Notes: generated by a model from the sequence alone, not told the origin. 64,000 nucleotides of DNA from Maribacter sp. MMG018 (GCF_018100785.1 NZ_JAGJEC010000001.1:744001-808000); one strand, 5' to 3'; counted from the stretch's first letter, positions 18,405-28,702 are shown. Numbers and translations: made by a program.

Positions 18405-19982
18405 ATGGCAGGAGTAAAAGCCGCAGAAGTATCGGCAATTTTAAAGAAACAATTATCAGGATTTGATGCAACCGCTACTTTGGATGAAGTAGGAACTGTA
18501 TTGCAAGTAGGTGATGGTATTGCCAGGGTCTACGGCTTGGCAAATGCACAATATGGTGAGTTGGTTGAGTTCGAAGGCGGTTTGGAAGGAATCGTTTTGA
18601 ACTTGGAAGAAGACAATGTGGGTGTTGTATTGTTAGGACCTTCCAAAGAAGTTGGAGAAGGTGCTACCGTTAAAAGAACCCAAAGAATTGCCTCTATCAA
18701 TGTTGGTGAAGGAATTGTTGGTCGTGTGGTAGATACTTTGGGTAACCCTATCGATGGTAAGGGGCCTATTACCGGTGACACTTATGAAATGCCATTGGAG
18801 CGTAAAGCACCGGGTGTTATTTATAGAGAACCTGTAACAGAACCAATGCAATCTGGTATCAAGGCGATAGATGCCATGATTCCTGTAGGTCGTGGTCAAA
18901 GGGAGCTTGTGATCGGTGACCGTCAAACAGGTAAGACTACTGTTTGTATAGATACTATTCTAAACCAGAAAGAATTTTATGATGCCGGTGAGCCTGTTTA
19001 CTGTATATATGTAGCCGTAGGGCAAAAGGCATCTACAGTAGCAGGGATAGCTCAAATATTAGAAGATAAAGGTGCAATGGCCTATACGACCATTGTTGCC
19101 GCAAATGCATCCGATCCTGCTCCAATGCAGGTGTATGCTCCGTTTGCCGGTGCTTCTATCGGTGAGTACTTTAGAGATACAGGTCGTCCAGCATTGATCA
19201 TATATGATGATTTGTCAAAACAAGCGGTAGCTTACCGTGAGGTGTCCCTTCTTTTGAGAAGACCACCAGGACGTGAGGCTTACCCAGGTGACGTTTTCTA
19301 CCTACACTCTAGATTATTGGAGCGTGCCGCAAAAGTTATCAATGATGACGATATCGCAAAAGAAATGAACGATTTACCAGAGGTGTTAAAACCGATGGTA
19401 AAAGGTGGTGGTTCTTTAACGGCATTGCCAATTATCGAAACTCAGGCAGGTGACGTATCGGCCTATATACCTACCAACGTAATTTCTATTACCGATGGTC
19501 AGATTTTCTTAGAGCAAGATTTGTTCAACCAAGGTGTAAGACCAGCAATTAACGTGGGTATTTCGGTATCTCGTGTGGGTGGTAACGCACAGATCAAATC
19601 AATGAAAAAAGTGGCTGGTACCTTAAAACTGGATCAAGCACAGTTCCGTGAATTGGAAGCATTCGCGAAATTTGGTTCCGATTTGGATGCTGCTACATTG
19701 AACGTGATCGAGAAAGGTCGTAGAAATGTTGAAATCTTAAAGCAAGCACAGAACGATCCTTATACGGTAGAAGATCAGATCGCGATTATTTACGCAGGGT
19801 CTAAAAACTTATTGAAAGATGTTCCTGTTGAAAAGGTCAAAGAATTTGAACGTGATTTCTTGGAATTCTTGAATGCTAAGCATAGAGATGTACTTGACAC
19901 TTTAAAAGCTGGAAAATTAACAGACGAGGTTACAGATACCTTAGCCTCTGTTTGTAAAGAGCTTTCTGCTAAATACAACTAA
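18405..19982 (+). CDS. atpA: F0F1 ATP synthase subunit alpha
   Basis: 525 residues, standard length. The P-loop GDRQTGKT is at 171-178. The conserved segment [28 protein letters not shown] carries the alpha signature, and the arginine finger region RVGGNAQ is present. It carries the non-catalytic nucleotide sites of F1. It lies 61 bp after atpH and 27 bp before atpG. atpD and atpC do not follow; in Bacteroidota they are typically at another locus. Confidence 0.98.
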   Translation: MAGVKAAEVSAILKKQLSGFDATATLDEVGTVLQVGDGIARVYGLANAQYGELVEFEGGLEGIVLNLEEDNVGVVLLGPSKEVGEGATVKRTQRIASINVGEGIVGRVVDTLGNPIDGKGPITGDTYEMPLERKAPGVIYREPVTEPMQSGIKAIDAMIPVGRGQRELVIGDRQTGKTTVCIDTILNQKEFYDAGEPVYCIYVAVGQKASTVAGIAQILEDKGAMAYTTIVAANASDPAPMQVYAPFAGASIGEYFRDTGRPALIIYDDLSKQAVAYREVSLLLRRPPGREAYPGDVFYLHSRLLERAAKVINDDDIAKEMNDLPEVLKPMVKGGGSLTALPIIETQAGDVSAYIPTNVISITDGQIFLEQDLFNQGVRPAINVGISVSRVGGNAQIKSMKKVAGTLKLDQAQFRELEAFAKFGSDLDAATLNVIEKGRRNVEILKQAQNDPYTVEDQIAIIYAGSKNLLKDVPVEKVKEFERDFLEFLNAKHRDVLDTLKAGKLTDEVTDTLASVCKELSAKYN

Positions 19983-20009
19983 ATTAAATCGAATTCTTAA
20001 CTCGAAAGA

Positions 20010-20870
20010 ATGGCCAATTTAAAGGAAATACGTAATAGAATAGCATCTGTTTCTTCAACCATGCAGATTACCAGTGCCATGAAAATGGTATCTGCTGCAA
20101 AATTGAAAAAAGCGCAAGATGCCATTACGGCAATGAGGCCTTATGCCGATAAGCTAACGGAACTTTTACAAGGTCTTAGCGCCAGTTTGGAAGGGGACTC
20201 AGGAAGCAAGTATGCCGATAATAGAGAGGTGAACAAAGTATTGGTGGTAGCCATAACCTCTAATAGGGGGTTATGTGGTGCGTTCAACTCTAATATTTTA
20301 AAACAGAGTACCGATCTTGTCGAGAATGTGTACGCTGGAAAACAAGTGGATTTTGTTGCCATTGGTAAAAAGGCCAATGATTTTCTTGGAAAGCGATACA
20401 ATGTTATTGCTGAGCATAGCGTTATTTTCGATGACCTAACATTTGATAATGTTGCCTTGATCGCAGAAGACCTGATGGAGAAGTTCACCAACGGTACTTA
20501 CGATCGTATTGAAATTATATACAACAAGTTCAAGAATGCGGCGACACAAATTGTTATGACCGAACAATTTCTTCCAATAGTGCCTGTTACAGGGGAAGAT
20601 AGTGCCAATGTAGATTACACTTTTGAGCCATCTAAGGCAGAAATAGTGGAGCAATTGATCCCGAAATCATTAAAGACACAATTGTATAAGGGCATAAGAG
20701 ATTCGTTTGCTAGTGAGCACGGAGCGCGTATGACCGCTATGCACAAGGCTACCGATAACGCCACTGAATTGAGAGATCAGCTTAAATTGACCTATAACAA
20801 GGCAAGACAAGCAGCAATTACAAATGAAATATTAGAAATAGTTGGTGGAGCCGAGGCTTTGAACAACTAA
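20010..20870 (+). CDS. atpG: F0F1 ATP synthase subunit gamma
   Basis: 286 residues. It has the characteristic N-terminal helix (LKEIRNRIASVSSTMQITSAM, conserved RI..V..T.QIT.AM), a central Rossmann-like domain (SNRGLCGAFNSNI) and the C-terminal coiled-coil helix ending RQAAITNEILEIVGGAEAL. It forms the rotating central shaft. It is the last gene of this atp cluster and is followed by a clear terminator. Confidence 0.97.
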   Translation: MANLKEIRNRIASVSSTMQITSAMKMVSAAKLKKAQDAITAMRPYADKLTELLQGLSASLEGDSGSKYADNREVNKVLVVAITSNRGLCGAFNSNILKQSTDLVENVYAGKQVDFVAIGKKANDFLGKRYNVIAEHSVIFDDLTFDNVALIAEDLMEKFTNGTYDRIEIIYNKFKNAATQIVMTEQFLPIVPVTGEDSANVDYTFEPSKAEIVEQLIPKSLKTQLYKGIRDSFASEHGARMTAMHKATDNATELRDQLKLTYNKARQAAITNEILEIVGGAEALNN

Positions 20871-20891
20871 TTTCATATTAATAGTAGAATA

Positions 20892-20925
20892 AAAAACCTC
20901 ACAGAAATGTGAGGTTTTTGTTTTT
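20892..20925 (+). terminator. Terminator of the atp operon
   Basis: A 12-bp stem (AAAAACCTCACA / TGTGAGGTTTTT) with loop GAAA, followed by a second T5. It begins 21 bp after the atpG stop, so transcription does not continue into an atpDC pair. Confidence 0.88.
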
Positions 20926-20968
20926 AAGGTCAGACCACTTCAATTTTTAACCGACTTTTGTCCCCGAT

Positions 20969-22180
20969 ATGAAATCGAAAAAAACGGCTTTACTTTTTAT
21001 ATTCATTACAATTTTGGTCGATGTTATCGGAATAGGGATCATTCTCCCTATCATTCCAGAATTGATAATGGAGCTAACAGGTGAGGGCAATCATATGGCC
21101 ATTATATATGGAATGTGGTTGACCACCGCTTTTGCAGGAATGCAATTTTTGTTTTCACCCATATTAGGGGAAGTATCGGATAGATTCGGTAGGCGTCCCA
21201 TTCTTTTGTTGGCGTTGCTTGGTTTGAGTATCGATTATTTGATACACGCGTGGGCACCTACCATTACTTGGTTGTTTTTGGGAAGGTTTTTGGCCGGTAT
21301 TACCGGAGCCAGTTTTACGGTGGCCTCCGCTTATATCGCCGATGTTAGTACCAAAGAGAACAAGGCAAAGAATTTTGGGTTGATTGGGGCCGCTTTCGGA
21401 TTGGGCTTTATTATTGGCCCTGGAATTGGTGGTTTTTTTGGTGAAATAGATATTCGATTACCTTTTTACATAGCGGCGGCATTGACGTTTACTAATTTTC
21501 TATTTGGCTTGTTCTTTGTTCCAGAATCCCTATTGCCAGAGAACAGAAGGCCTATTAATATAATGAAAATGGTACCGGGGGTGTCGTTATTCGCATTACG
21601 GAACTATAAAGGGGTGTTGTTGCTTCTCTCGGCCTATTTTTTGGCCAATTTGGCCGGCCAGGCGCTTCCTTCCACATGGTCCTATTATGGAATTGAGCGT
21701 TATGATTGGAGTCCAAAGGAAATAGGCATTTCATTGATGGTCGTAGGGTTGTTGGTAGCGATCGTTCAGGGAGTTCTAGTCGGTTTTTTTGTAAAGAAAC
21801 TAGGTAGAAAAAGGGTGGTTGTCTATGGCTTTTTATTATGGACGATAGGTATGTTCCTTTTTTCATTGGCATCTGAACCTTGGATGTTGTATGCCTTTTT
21901 AATTCCATACGCATTAGGGGGTATTGCAGGACCCACGGTTCAAGGGGTCATTTCCAACGAGGTTTCCGAAAAGGAACAAGGAAACCTACAAGGGTCTATT
22001 ACGGGTCTGGTCAGTGTTACCGCAATTTTAGGGCAATTGATATTCTCACCGGTCTTTTATTACTTTATACGTCCAGAAACAACTATTTATTTTCCTGGGG
22101 CTCCCTACGCATTGGCTGCCTTTTTGCTATTACTGGCTTTTTTATTGGCCTTTTTGGCAATGAGAAGAATGGACCTATAG
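20969..22180 (+). CDS. TCR/Tet-family MFS exporter
   Basis: 403 residues, twelve predicted TM helices. MFS motif A is GEVSDRFGRRPILL after TM2. The opening FITILVDVIGIGIILPIIPEL and the motif GFIIGPGIGG match the proton-antiporter DHA1 group that contains TetA proteins. The function is drug/H+ antiport; chromosomal copies in flavobacteria are not necessarily tetracycline pumps. A single gene between the atp terminator and the flippase operon. Confidence 0.85.
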   Translation: MKSKKTALLFIFITILVDVIGIGIILPIIPELIMELTGEGNHMAIIYGMWLTTAFAGMQFLFSPILGEVSDRFGRRPILLLALLGLSIDYLIHAWAPTITWLFLGRFLAGITGASFTVASAYIADVSTKENKAKNFGLIGAAFGLGFIIGPGIGGFFGEIDIRLPFYIAAALTFTNFLFGLFFVPESLLPENRRPINIMKMVPGVSLFALRNYKGVLLLLSAYFLANLAGQALPSTWSYYGIERYDWSPKEIGISLMVVGLLVAIVQGVLVGFFVKKLGRKRVVVYGFLLWTIGMFLFSLASEPWMLYAFLIPYALGGIAGPTVQGVISNEVSEKEQGNLQGSITGLVSVTAILGQLIFSPVFYYFIRPETTIYFPGAPYALAAFLLLLAFLLAFLAMRRMDL

Positions 22181-22358
22181 AACAATTTACATGTTATTAT
22201 CATCGGTAGAATAAAGGATTGTATTTTTTGTGCTTGACAGAGGATCGCGACCCTAGAACTTAAAGAAGGGCATTACACATAGATTTGTGTATGGTTTGCA
22301 CGACGTTTGTCAACACTTTCGATAGAAATACAATTTTTTAAGCAACGAGCTATAGAAG

Positions 22359-22366
22359 TAACTTTG
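22359..22366 (+). promoter_or_regulatory. Candidate -7 element for the flippase-dut operon (TAACTTTG)
   Basis: Exact TAnnTTTG match 47 bp before the TTG start of the flippase. No good -33 TTG at the right spacing (only a T-run), so support is partial. The 232-bp gap (22181-22412) also holds a short inverted repeat TACACA-N6-TGTGTA at 22274-22291, and otherwise nothing recognisable. Confidence 0.45.
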
Positions 22367-22412
22367 TTTAACCATCGTAAATAGGTACTTTTAAGGTCTC
22401 AATATAAGGTGC

Positions 22413-23870
22413 TTGAATCCGCTTAAAAAACTTTTTAAACAAACTGCCATATATGGCTTGGCAACTGTTTTGCCAAGAATGCTGTCATTCTTGCTCGTGC
22501 CTATTTATACTGCTGTAATGCCTCCCGGAACATATGGAGAGGTAACCCTTATTTTTTCATGGTTTGCCATTTTCAATGTTTTTTTGGCTTACGGAATGGA
22601 GACGGCCTTTTTTAGGTTTTATAAAGAATCGGAGTATCGAAAAAAGGTAGTCTCTACCTCTTTGATTTCTTTGGCGGGGTCCTCTATGTTGTTCTTGTTG
22701 GTAGGTTTGCTGTTTAAGGATACTATTGCCGCGGTTTTGAATATTGAGCCTAGGTATATGAACTATGTATTGGGTATTTTGGTGTTGGATGCTTTGGTGA
22801 TCGTTCCTTTTGCTTGGTTAAGGGCAAATGAGAAACCGATGCGGTATGCCATTGTTAAAATTTTGAACGTGGCAATGAATCTTGGGTTGAACCTGTTCTT
22901 TCTAATTCTGTTGCCAAAATTGGCGACAGCGGATGCCCCAGGGTTTTTAGGCAAGGCCTATATACCCGATTTTGAGATATCGTACATTCTTATTTCCAAT
23001 CTTATTGCCAGTAGCGTAACGCTGTTGCTGATGATCCGTATTTATTTAAGAAAACCGTATGTTTTTGATATGGATCTGTGGCGGAGAATGTTAAAATATG
23101 CCATGCCTGTTATGGTTGCCGGAATCGCATTTACCGTTAACGAGGTTTTTGATAGATACCTGCTTTCAGAATTGCTTCCTGCCGACATTGCCAAAGTTGA
23201 AATGGGAAAATATTCAGCGTGCTATAAGCTGGCATTGTTCATGACACTTTTTGCAACGGCTTTTCGTATGGGTATAGAGCCCTTTTTCTTTAGTCATTCC
23301 GATAGCAAAAACCCTCAAAAGGCGTATGCCCAGATAACCAATTATTTTGTAGTACTGGGAAGTATAATACTATTGGGAGTGGTTGTTTTTGCCGATGTGC
23401 TAAAAAAAATGATTGTTTTAAATGCATCTTATTGGGATGCTATGTCGGTAGTGCCCATTATCGTATTGGCCAGTTTTTTCCTCGGAATCTACCATAATCT
23501 ATCTGTTTGGTATAAAATTACCGACAGAACCAAATTTGGAGCATATATATCCATGATCGGGGCTTTGTTAACGATCATCATCAACTTTGCATTTGTATCT
23601 TCCTATAGTTATATGGCATCGGCATGGGCAACCCTGATCGCCTATGGTACCATGATGCTGTTGTCCTTTTATTTTGGACGTATGTACTACCCAATACCCT
23701 ATAATTTTAGAAAAATTATATTTTACTTAGGAATTTCTATACTGTTTTCAATCATTTCCTTCTATATCTTTGATAGGAGTTTATTTGTTGGAATCCCATT
23801 ATTATTAATTTTCTTGGGCTTGGTATATAAATTGGAAATAGACAATTTAAAAAAGGTTTTCACTAAGTAG
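22413..23870 (+). CDS. Polysaccharide flippase-like membrane protein (MOP/Wzx superfamily)
   Basis: 485 residues with about 12-14 TM helices. The opening LKKLFKQTAIYGLATVLPRMLSFLLVPIYT is typical of oligosaccharide/lipopolysaccharide flippases (polysaccharide biosynthesis protein family). It likely flips undecaprenyl-linked glycans across the inner membrane. The start is a TTG at 22413 with no better ATG. It leads a run of co-directional genes (dut, TPR, DUF4292, EnvC). Confidence 0.85.
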   Translation: MNPLKKLFKQTAIYGLATVLPRMLSFLLVPIYTAVMPPGTYGEVTLIFSWFAIFNVFLAYGMETAFFRFYKESEYRKKVVSTSLISLAGSSMLFLLVGLLFKDTIAAVLNIEPRYMNYVLGILVLDALVIVPFAWLRANEKPMRYAIVKILNVAMNLGLNLFFLILLPKLATADAPGFLGKAYIPDFEISYILISNLIASSVTLLLMIRIYLRKPYVFDMDLWRRMLKYAMPVMVAGIAFTVNEVFDRYLLSELLPADIAKVEMGKYSACYKLALFMTLFATAFRMGIEPFFFSHSDSKNPQKAYAQITNYFVVLGSIILLGVVVFADVLKKMIVLNASYWDAMSVVPIIVLASFFLGIYHNLSVWYKITDRTKFGAYISMIGALLTIIINFAFVSSYSYMASAWATLIAYGTMMLLSFYFGRMYYPIPYNFRKIIFYLGISILFSIISFYIFDRSLFVGIPLLLIFLGLVYKLEIDNLKKVFTK

Positions 23871-23905
23871 GAAACAATAATTTTTAATCTATTATATTAA
23901 TTTGA

Positions 23906-24340
23906 ATGAAAATAAAGATTATAAATAAATCGGGTCATGAGTTGCCCCACTACGAGACAGAGGCGTCCGCCGGAATGGATTTAAGGGCCAATATTGATGA
24001 ACCGGTTAGGCTTAAACCGTTAGAGCGTGCCATTATTAAGACGGGTCTTTTTATGGAATTGCCCATGGGCTATGAAGCGCAAGTAAGACCACGGAGCGGT
24101 TTGGCGGCAAAAAAGGGGATAACCGTATTAAATGCCCCTGGTACGATCGATGCCGATTACCGAGGTGAAGTGGGGGTGATCCTCGTTAACTTATCAAATG
24201 AAGACTTTATTATAGAGAACGGTGAGCGAATAGCACAAATGGTCATTGCCAAACACGAGCGAGCCGAGTGGGTGACGGTAGATAGTTTGTCCGATACCGC
24301 TAGGGGCCAAGGTGGTTTTGGTAGTACCGGTGTAAAGTAA
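23906..24340 (+). CDS. dut: dUTP diphosphatase
   Basis: 144 residues, trimeric dUTPase. All five motifs are visible: ASAGMDLRA (21-29), [34 protein letters not shown] and the C-terminal [10 protein letters not shown]. It hydrolyses dUTP to dUMP and pyrophosphate, keeping uracil out of DNA and feeding dTMP synthesis. It lies between the flippase and an envelope TPR protein, a common flavobacterial order. Confidence 0.97.
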   Translation: MKIKIINKSGHELPHYETEASAGMDLRANIDEPVRLKPLERAIIKTGLFMELPMGYEAQVRPRSGLAAKKGITVLNAPGTIDADYRGEVGVILVNLSNEDFIIENGERIAQMVIAKHERAEWVTVDSLSDTARGQGGFGSTGVK

Positions 24341-24346
24341 TTATAC

Positions 24347-25291
24347 ATGAGAACAAAAATCCTAATGCTGCTAATTTGTCTGGGGATATACCTTATCCCC
24401 ATGGGAGTTTGTTCGCAAGAGGATAACAGGGTCATGGTAGAGGAGAGTGCTGAAGTCTTTTTAGATGAGTATTCCGATGATTTTCAGGTTAGTTTCTTTG
24501 AAGCACTAAAGCAAAAGGGCATTCAGAACTATGATAAGGCTATAAATGCCTTATTGAAATGTAAGGAAATGGGCCCCGAAAAAGATGTGGTTGCCTATGA
24601 GCTCGCCAAAACGTATTTGTTGGACAAGCAATATATAAATGCACAACAATTTGCTGAAGAAGCGATAGCCGAAGACCCAGAAAATTATTGGTACGCACAT
24701 ATTTTGGCAAAAACTATGGATGCGCAAAATTCTTCCATAGAACTTGTAAAAGAACACATTCCTTGGAAGAACGATACTTTAAAGGCGAATATCGCCAAGG
24801 CCTATTTTGAACTCGGAAAATATAGATTGGCAAAATCAATATTGGAAGAGGTAAAAAATATGGAGGGATTGGATTATTTGAAATCCAGGATAAACGATTC
24901 CATTAACAAGGAGCCCGAAAAAATAGTGGTTAAAAGTTATACTACGGAGGTAGGCACCTCCTCCGAAGTAAAAAGTTTAATGGAGTATAAGAACCGATTA
25001 AAAGGTTTGATAAGTATAGAAAATTCCGCGACATTAATTTTGCAGGTCTCGGAAGATGCATTGGAAAATTATCCGTCGCAACCCTATTTTTATTATGCCA
25101 ATGGATATGCCCTTAACAGAACCAGAAAAAATAGGCAGGCGATAGAGTCGTTGGAAACGGCGTTGGATTATTTAATAGGAGATATATCATTGGGCAATAA
25201 GATTTACAAAGAATTGGCAGATGCATACAATGCATTGAACAACCCGACGAAGGCAAATATGTATCTTCGTAAGATTAAACCCGGATTTTAG
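24347..25291 (+). CDS. Secreted tetratricopeptide-repeat protein
   Basis: 314 residues with a signal peptide (cleavage near GVCSQ, about residue 24). TPR-like helical pairs occur at about 50-125 (QNYDKAINALLKCKEM, AYELAKTYLLDKQYINAQQF), 150-180 and 250-310. It is periplasmic by prediction. The neighbours dut, a DUF4292 lipoprotein and EnvC recur together in flavobacteria, suggesting an envelope or cell-division role, but no specific function is known. Confidence 0.8.
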   Translation: MRTKILMLLICLGIYLIPMGVCSQEDNRVMVEESAEVFLDEYSDDFQVSFFEALKQKGIQNYDKAINALLKCKEMGPEKDVVAYELAKTYLLDKQYINAQQFAEEAIAEDPENYWYAHILAKTMDAQNSSIELVKEHIPWKNDTLKANIAKAYFELGKYRLAKSILEEVKNMEGLDYLKSRINDSINKEPEKIVVKSYTTEVGTSSEVKSLMEYKNRLKGLISIENSATLILQVSEDALENYPSQPYFYYANGYALNRTRKNRQAIESLETALDYLIGDISLGNKIYKELADAYNALNNPTKANMYLRKIKPGF

Positions 25292-25294
25292 ATT

Positions 25295-26080
25295 ATGACA
25301 GGGAATTTATTAAAAAATAGTAGGGCGTTCTTTTATGTGGCTTTTGTTTTCCTTGTGGTATCCTGTAAGAGTACCAAGGTAATATCCGATGGCACCGTAG
25401 ACGATCGGTTGTCTTCTAAAGCCGTTATTAAGGCCCATTATCAAAACGCACCTGGCTTTAATAGCCTTAGCGGCAAGGTTAAAATAAATTATAACGACGG
25501 GGAAGATTCACAGAGTTTTACCGTGAGCCTTCGAATGGTAAAGGACAAGGGTATTTGGATGAGTGCTCCTTTAGGCATCGTAAAGGCATATATTACACCA
25601 GATCGGGTTTCTTTTTATAACAAATTGGACAATGAATATTTTGATGGCGACTTTTCTTATTTAAGCAAACTGTTGGGCACCGAGGTCGATTTTGGTATTG
25701 TGCAAAATCTTCTGTTGGGTCAGGCACTATTTGATTTGAGAAAAGAAAAGTATGGGGTTTCCATTGCCGATGAAAGCTATCGTTTGATTCCGAAAAAGGC
25801 CGGACAGTTGTATAAGACATTGTTTCAGATAGAACCAAAAAATTATAAAATGGCATTACAACAGTTGTCGCAGCCATTAAAGAAAAGATTATTGGAGATC
25901 AAGTACCAAAATTACCAGCAAGTGGGTAAGGAAGCGATACCCAATGAAATTAACATACTAGCGATTGAAGAGAATTCGGAGAGCAATATTTCTTTGGAGT
26001 ATCGTAGCATAGAATTGAATAGGCAAATAAATTTTCCGTATAAAATACCAAAAGGTTTTAAAGAGATAGTATTAGAATGA
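25295..26080 (+). CDS. DUF4292 domain lipoprotein
   Basis: 261 residues. The lipoprotein signal ends VVSCKS (Cys about 24). The remainder matches the DUF4292 type (LSGKVKINYNDG, then MVKDKGIWMSAPLGIVKAYITPDRV), which resembles LolA/LolB-like half-barrels. It may bind lipid or act in outer-membrane biogenesis; this is inference from the fold class. Its stop overlaps the start of envC by 4 bp (ATGA), so the two are translationally coupled. Confidence 0.82.
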   Translation: MTGNLLKNSRAFFYVAFVFLVVSCKSTKVISDGTVDDRLSSKAVIKAHYQNAPGFNSLSGKVKINYNDGEDSQSFTVSLRMVKDKGIWMSAPLGIVKAYITPDRVSFYNKLDNEYFDGDFSYLSKLLGTEVDFGIVQNLLLGQALFDLRKEKYGVSIADESYRLIPKKAGQLYKTLFQIEPKNYKMALQQLSQPLKKRLLEIKYQNYQQVGKEAIPNEINILAIEENSESNISLEYRSIELNRQINFPYKIPKGFKEIVLE

Positions 26081-27309
26081 TGCTTAAAAAACCATACACC
26101 TATTTGTTGTTTTTATTTGTTGCCTTTGCAGTACAACATGCAATTGGGCAAACAAGTGAGCAAAAGGCATTGGAGGAAAAAAGGGCCCAACTGCAAAACG
26201 AGATAAGGAATATTAATCGGCTCTTGTTATCCGAAAAGAAAGAAAAGGGGAATGTCTTGGACCAAATGGAGGCCTTGGATAAAAAGATCGGTGTGCGGCA
26301 GCAATTAATAAGGGTAACCAACCAACAAACAAACCTTCTCAATAGGCAAATCAATACCAATATTAGGAATATTAGCAAACTTAAGAGCGAACTACAAGAG
26401 ATCAAGGACGAATATGCCAAAATGATCCAGAAGTCCTATCAAAACAAATCCAAACAAAACAGGTTGATGTTCCTGTTGTCTTCAGAGAGCTTTTTTCAGG
26501 CCTTTAAAAGGCTGCAGTATATGAAACAATATACCGACTATAGAAAAGAGCAAGGAGAGCAGATAATAGCCAAAACGGAGGAGCTAACGAGGCTTAACAT
26601 GGACTTGAACGAAGAAAGGAAGGTGAAAGAAGTATTGTTGGCCCAGAACAACAAAGCGAAGAATCAACTTTTTAAAGAAATACAGGAGCAGAAAGCCCTT
26701 CTTGGCACTATTCGTAAAAATGAAAGTAAATATGCCAAGGCAATAGAGGCAAAGAAACGTGAAGCACGAAAAATTGACCAACAGATCGAAAAATTGATCA
26801 GGTCGGCCATTGCTGCATCTAATAAGAAGGCAGGTAAGACATCCAGTAGTAGTTCCAGTAAATTTGTTTTAACACCAGAAGCGACCATCGTAGCCAATAA
26901 TTTTGCCGCCAATAAAGGGAAGCTTATATGGCCAGTGGAAAAGGGAATAAAAAGCCAAGGTTTCGGAATCTATAAAGATGCCGTTTATCCAGGGATAAAG
27001 CATCAAAGCAACGGGGTGATCATAGCTACGGATCCAGGCAGCAAGGCAAGAGCTATTTTTGAAGGTGAAGTCATCGCCATACTGGCGGTGCCTGGTGGTA
27101 ATAAGGGGGTGCAGATTAAGCATGGTAACTTTATAAGTACGTACTATAATCTGTCGGAACTCTCGGTAAAAAAAGGGGACAAGGTTAAAATAAAGCAAGA
27201 GTTGGGCACTATTTATACCAATCGGTCCAATGGTCAAACCCGCTTAAAGTTCTATTTATATAGAGACACTTCAAGGTTGAACCCCGAGGAGTGGGTGTAT
27301 CAACTTTAA
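26077..27309 (+). CDS. EnvC-like murein hydrolase activator (degenerate LytM)
   Basis: 410 residues: signal peptide (cleaved after HAIGQ), long coiled coil (about 30-265), then a LytM/M23 domain (about 285-405). The zinc ligands of active M23 enzymes are missing. The H-x-G-x-D position reads Ser311-Asn-Gly313-Val-Ile315, and the second His of the HxH-like motif is Asn358 (TYYNL). That is the condition of E. coli EnvC, which activates amidases instead of cutting peptidoglycan. It therefore probably controls septal amidases. Many databases will call it a peptidase, which the residues do not support. Confidence 0.85.
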   Translation: MMLKKPYTYLLFLFVAFAVQHAIGQTSEQKALEEKRAQLQNEIRNINRLLLSEKKEKGNVLDQMEALDKKIGVRQQLIRVTNQQTNLLNRQINTNIRNISKLKSELQEIKDEYAKMIQKSYQNKSKQNRLMFLLSSESFFQAFKRLQYMKQYTDYRKEQGEQIIAKTEELTRLNMDLNEERKVKEVLLAQNNKAKNQLFKEIQEQKALLGTIRKNESKYAKAIEAKKREARKIDQQIEKLIRSAIAASNKKAGKTSSSSSSKFVLTPEATIVANNFAANKGKLIWPVEKGIKSQGFGIYKDAVYPGIKHQSNGVIIATDPGSKARAIFEGEVIAILAVPGGNKGVQIKHGNFISTYYNLSELSVKKGDKVKIKQELGTIYTNRSNGQTRLKFYLYRDTSRLNPEEWVYQL

Positions 27310-27326
27310 CTAATATACTATCGCAC

Positions 27327-28166
27327 ATGAAAGGGAAGATAACGGACATTCAAGGAACTTTTACGCTGCATAACGGTGTAAAAATGCCCTATTTGGGCTT
27401 AGGAACCTATCAAGCAGAGAACAACCAAGAGGTGATAGATTCGGTAAAATATGCATTGGAAATCGGTTATAGGCATATCGATACCGCTTCTATCTACCAA
27501 AATGAAGAAGGGGTGGGTACTGGCATAAAAGAAAGCTCAGTGCCAAGAGAGGACATCTTTTTGGTTACGAAGGTATGGAATGCCGATCAAGGTTACGATA
27601 GCACCTTAAAATCTTTCGAGGACAGTATAAAACGATTACAGGTAGATTATTTAGATCTTTTATTGGTTCATTGGCCCGTAAAGGAAAAATATAAAGATAC
27701 TTGGAGGGCGCTTGAGTATTTATATGAACATAAAAAAGTAAGGGCCATAGGTGTCAGTAATTTTCTACAGCATCACTTAGAGGACTTAATGACGGATTGT
27801 AAAATTGTGCCTATGGTGAACCAAATGGAATTTCATCCTTATGTGGTACAGCAAGAGTTGATCGACTTTTGTGATAAAAATACCATTCAGTACGAAGCAT
27901 GGTCCCCATTTATGCAAGGCAAAGTCTTTAATCTTGATATCTGCAAGAAATTGGCGGCCAAGTATAACAAATCGATCGCCCAGATCATACTACGTTGGGA
28001 TTTGCAAAAAGGCGTAGTAACCATCCCTAAGTCGGTTCATAGAAATAGGATAGAATCAAATGCCGATATTTTCGATTTCGAATTATCGCAAGAAGATGTA
28101 GCTTATTTGGATAGTCTAGATAGGGGCGAGCGAATAGGTCCCCACCCCGATCATTTCGATTTTTAG
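27327..28166 (+). CDS. Aldo/keto reductase
   Basis: 279 residues from ATG 27327; an in-frame GTG at 27291 lies inside envC and is unlikely. A TIM-barrel NADPH-dependent reductase with the full tetrad Asp52, Tyr57, Lys82 and His115 (GYRHIDTASIYQNE, LVTKVW, LLVHWPV). C-terminal nucleotide-binding features are IPKSVHRNRIESN. It belongs to the 2,5-diketo-gluconate reductase / YtbE type. The substrate is unknown. Its stop codon overlaps the convergent thioesterase stop by 4 bp. Confidence 0.93.
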   Translation: MKGKITDIQGTFTLHNGVKMPYLGLGTYQAENNQEVIDSVKYALEIGYRHIDTASIYQNEEGVGTGIKESSVPREDIFLVTKVWNADQGYDSTLKSFEDSIKRLQVDYLDLLLVHWPVKEKYKDTWRALEYLYEHKKVRAIGVSNFLQHHLEDLMTDCKIVPMVNQMEFHPYVVQQELIDFCDKNTIQYEAWSPFMQGKVFNLDICKKLAAKYNKSIAQIILRWDLQKGVVTIPKSVHRNRIESNADIFDFELSQEDVAYLDSLDRGERIGPHPDHFDF

Positions 28167-28678
28167 TCCTTTGTGAAGAGTGCTTTTAGTTCGGTAGCAT
28201 CGTCCGCTTTCATTTTACCGGCCAATACCAAACTTAGTTGTTTTCGCCTTAGGGCCCCTTCATATCTTTTTTTCTCTAAGGCCGTTTCAGGTCGTAGAGG
28301 AGGTACTTCTGTCGGTTTTCCGGTTTCATCTACGGCTACAAACGTATAAATGGCTTCATTGGCCTTGGTGCGCTTTCCATTATACCTGTCTTCTATCCAA
28401 ACATCTATATATACCTCCATAGAAGTAGTATAGGCCCTAGATACGGCAGCCTCTACCGTTACAACACTTCCTAAGGGAACGGCAAGATTAAATGCCACAT
28501 GATTTACAGAAGCGGTCACAGTTATTCTTCTACTGTGCCTACCGGCGGCTATACTTGCTGCACGGTCCATCCTGGCAAGTAGTTCTCCCCCAAAAAGATT
28601 TTGAAGGGCATTGGTTTCACTAGGTAAGACCATATCGGTCATAGTGGTTCTAGATTCTGATGGAGTTTTTGCTGTCAT
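28163..28678 (-). CDS. Acyl-CoA thioesterase, hotdog fold
   Basis: 171 residues. The single hotdog domain opens TDMVLPSETNALQNLFGGELLARMDRAASIAAGRHS, as in the YciA/ACOT hexameric acyl-CoA thioesterases (central helix with GGELL..MD). It hydrolyses acyl-CoA to free acid and CoA in the cytoplasm. It is convergent with the aldo/keto reductase, the stops sharing 4 bp. A -7-like box lies 17 bp upstream of the start. Confidence 0.9.
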   Translation of the reverse strand: MTAKTPSESRTTMTDMVLPSETNALQNLFGGELLARMDRAASIAAGRHSRRITVTASVNHVAFNLAVPLGSVVTVEAAVSRAYTTSMEVYIDVWIEDRYNGKRTKANEAIYTFVAVDETGKPTEVPPLRPETALEKKRYEGALRRKQLSLVLAGKMKADDATELKALFTKD

Positions 28679-28694
28679 ACAGTAAAATTTTGCG

Positions 28695-28702
28695 CAAAGA
28701 TA
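28695..28702 (-). promoter_or_regulatory. Candidate -7 element for thioesterase gene (TATCTTTG)
   Basis: Read on the minus strand it is an exact TAnnTTTG match 17 bp before the ATG. No clear -33 TTG. It would give a very short leader. Confidence 0.45.
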
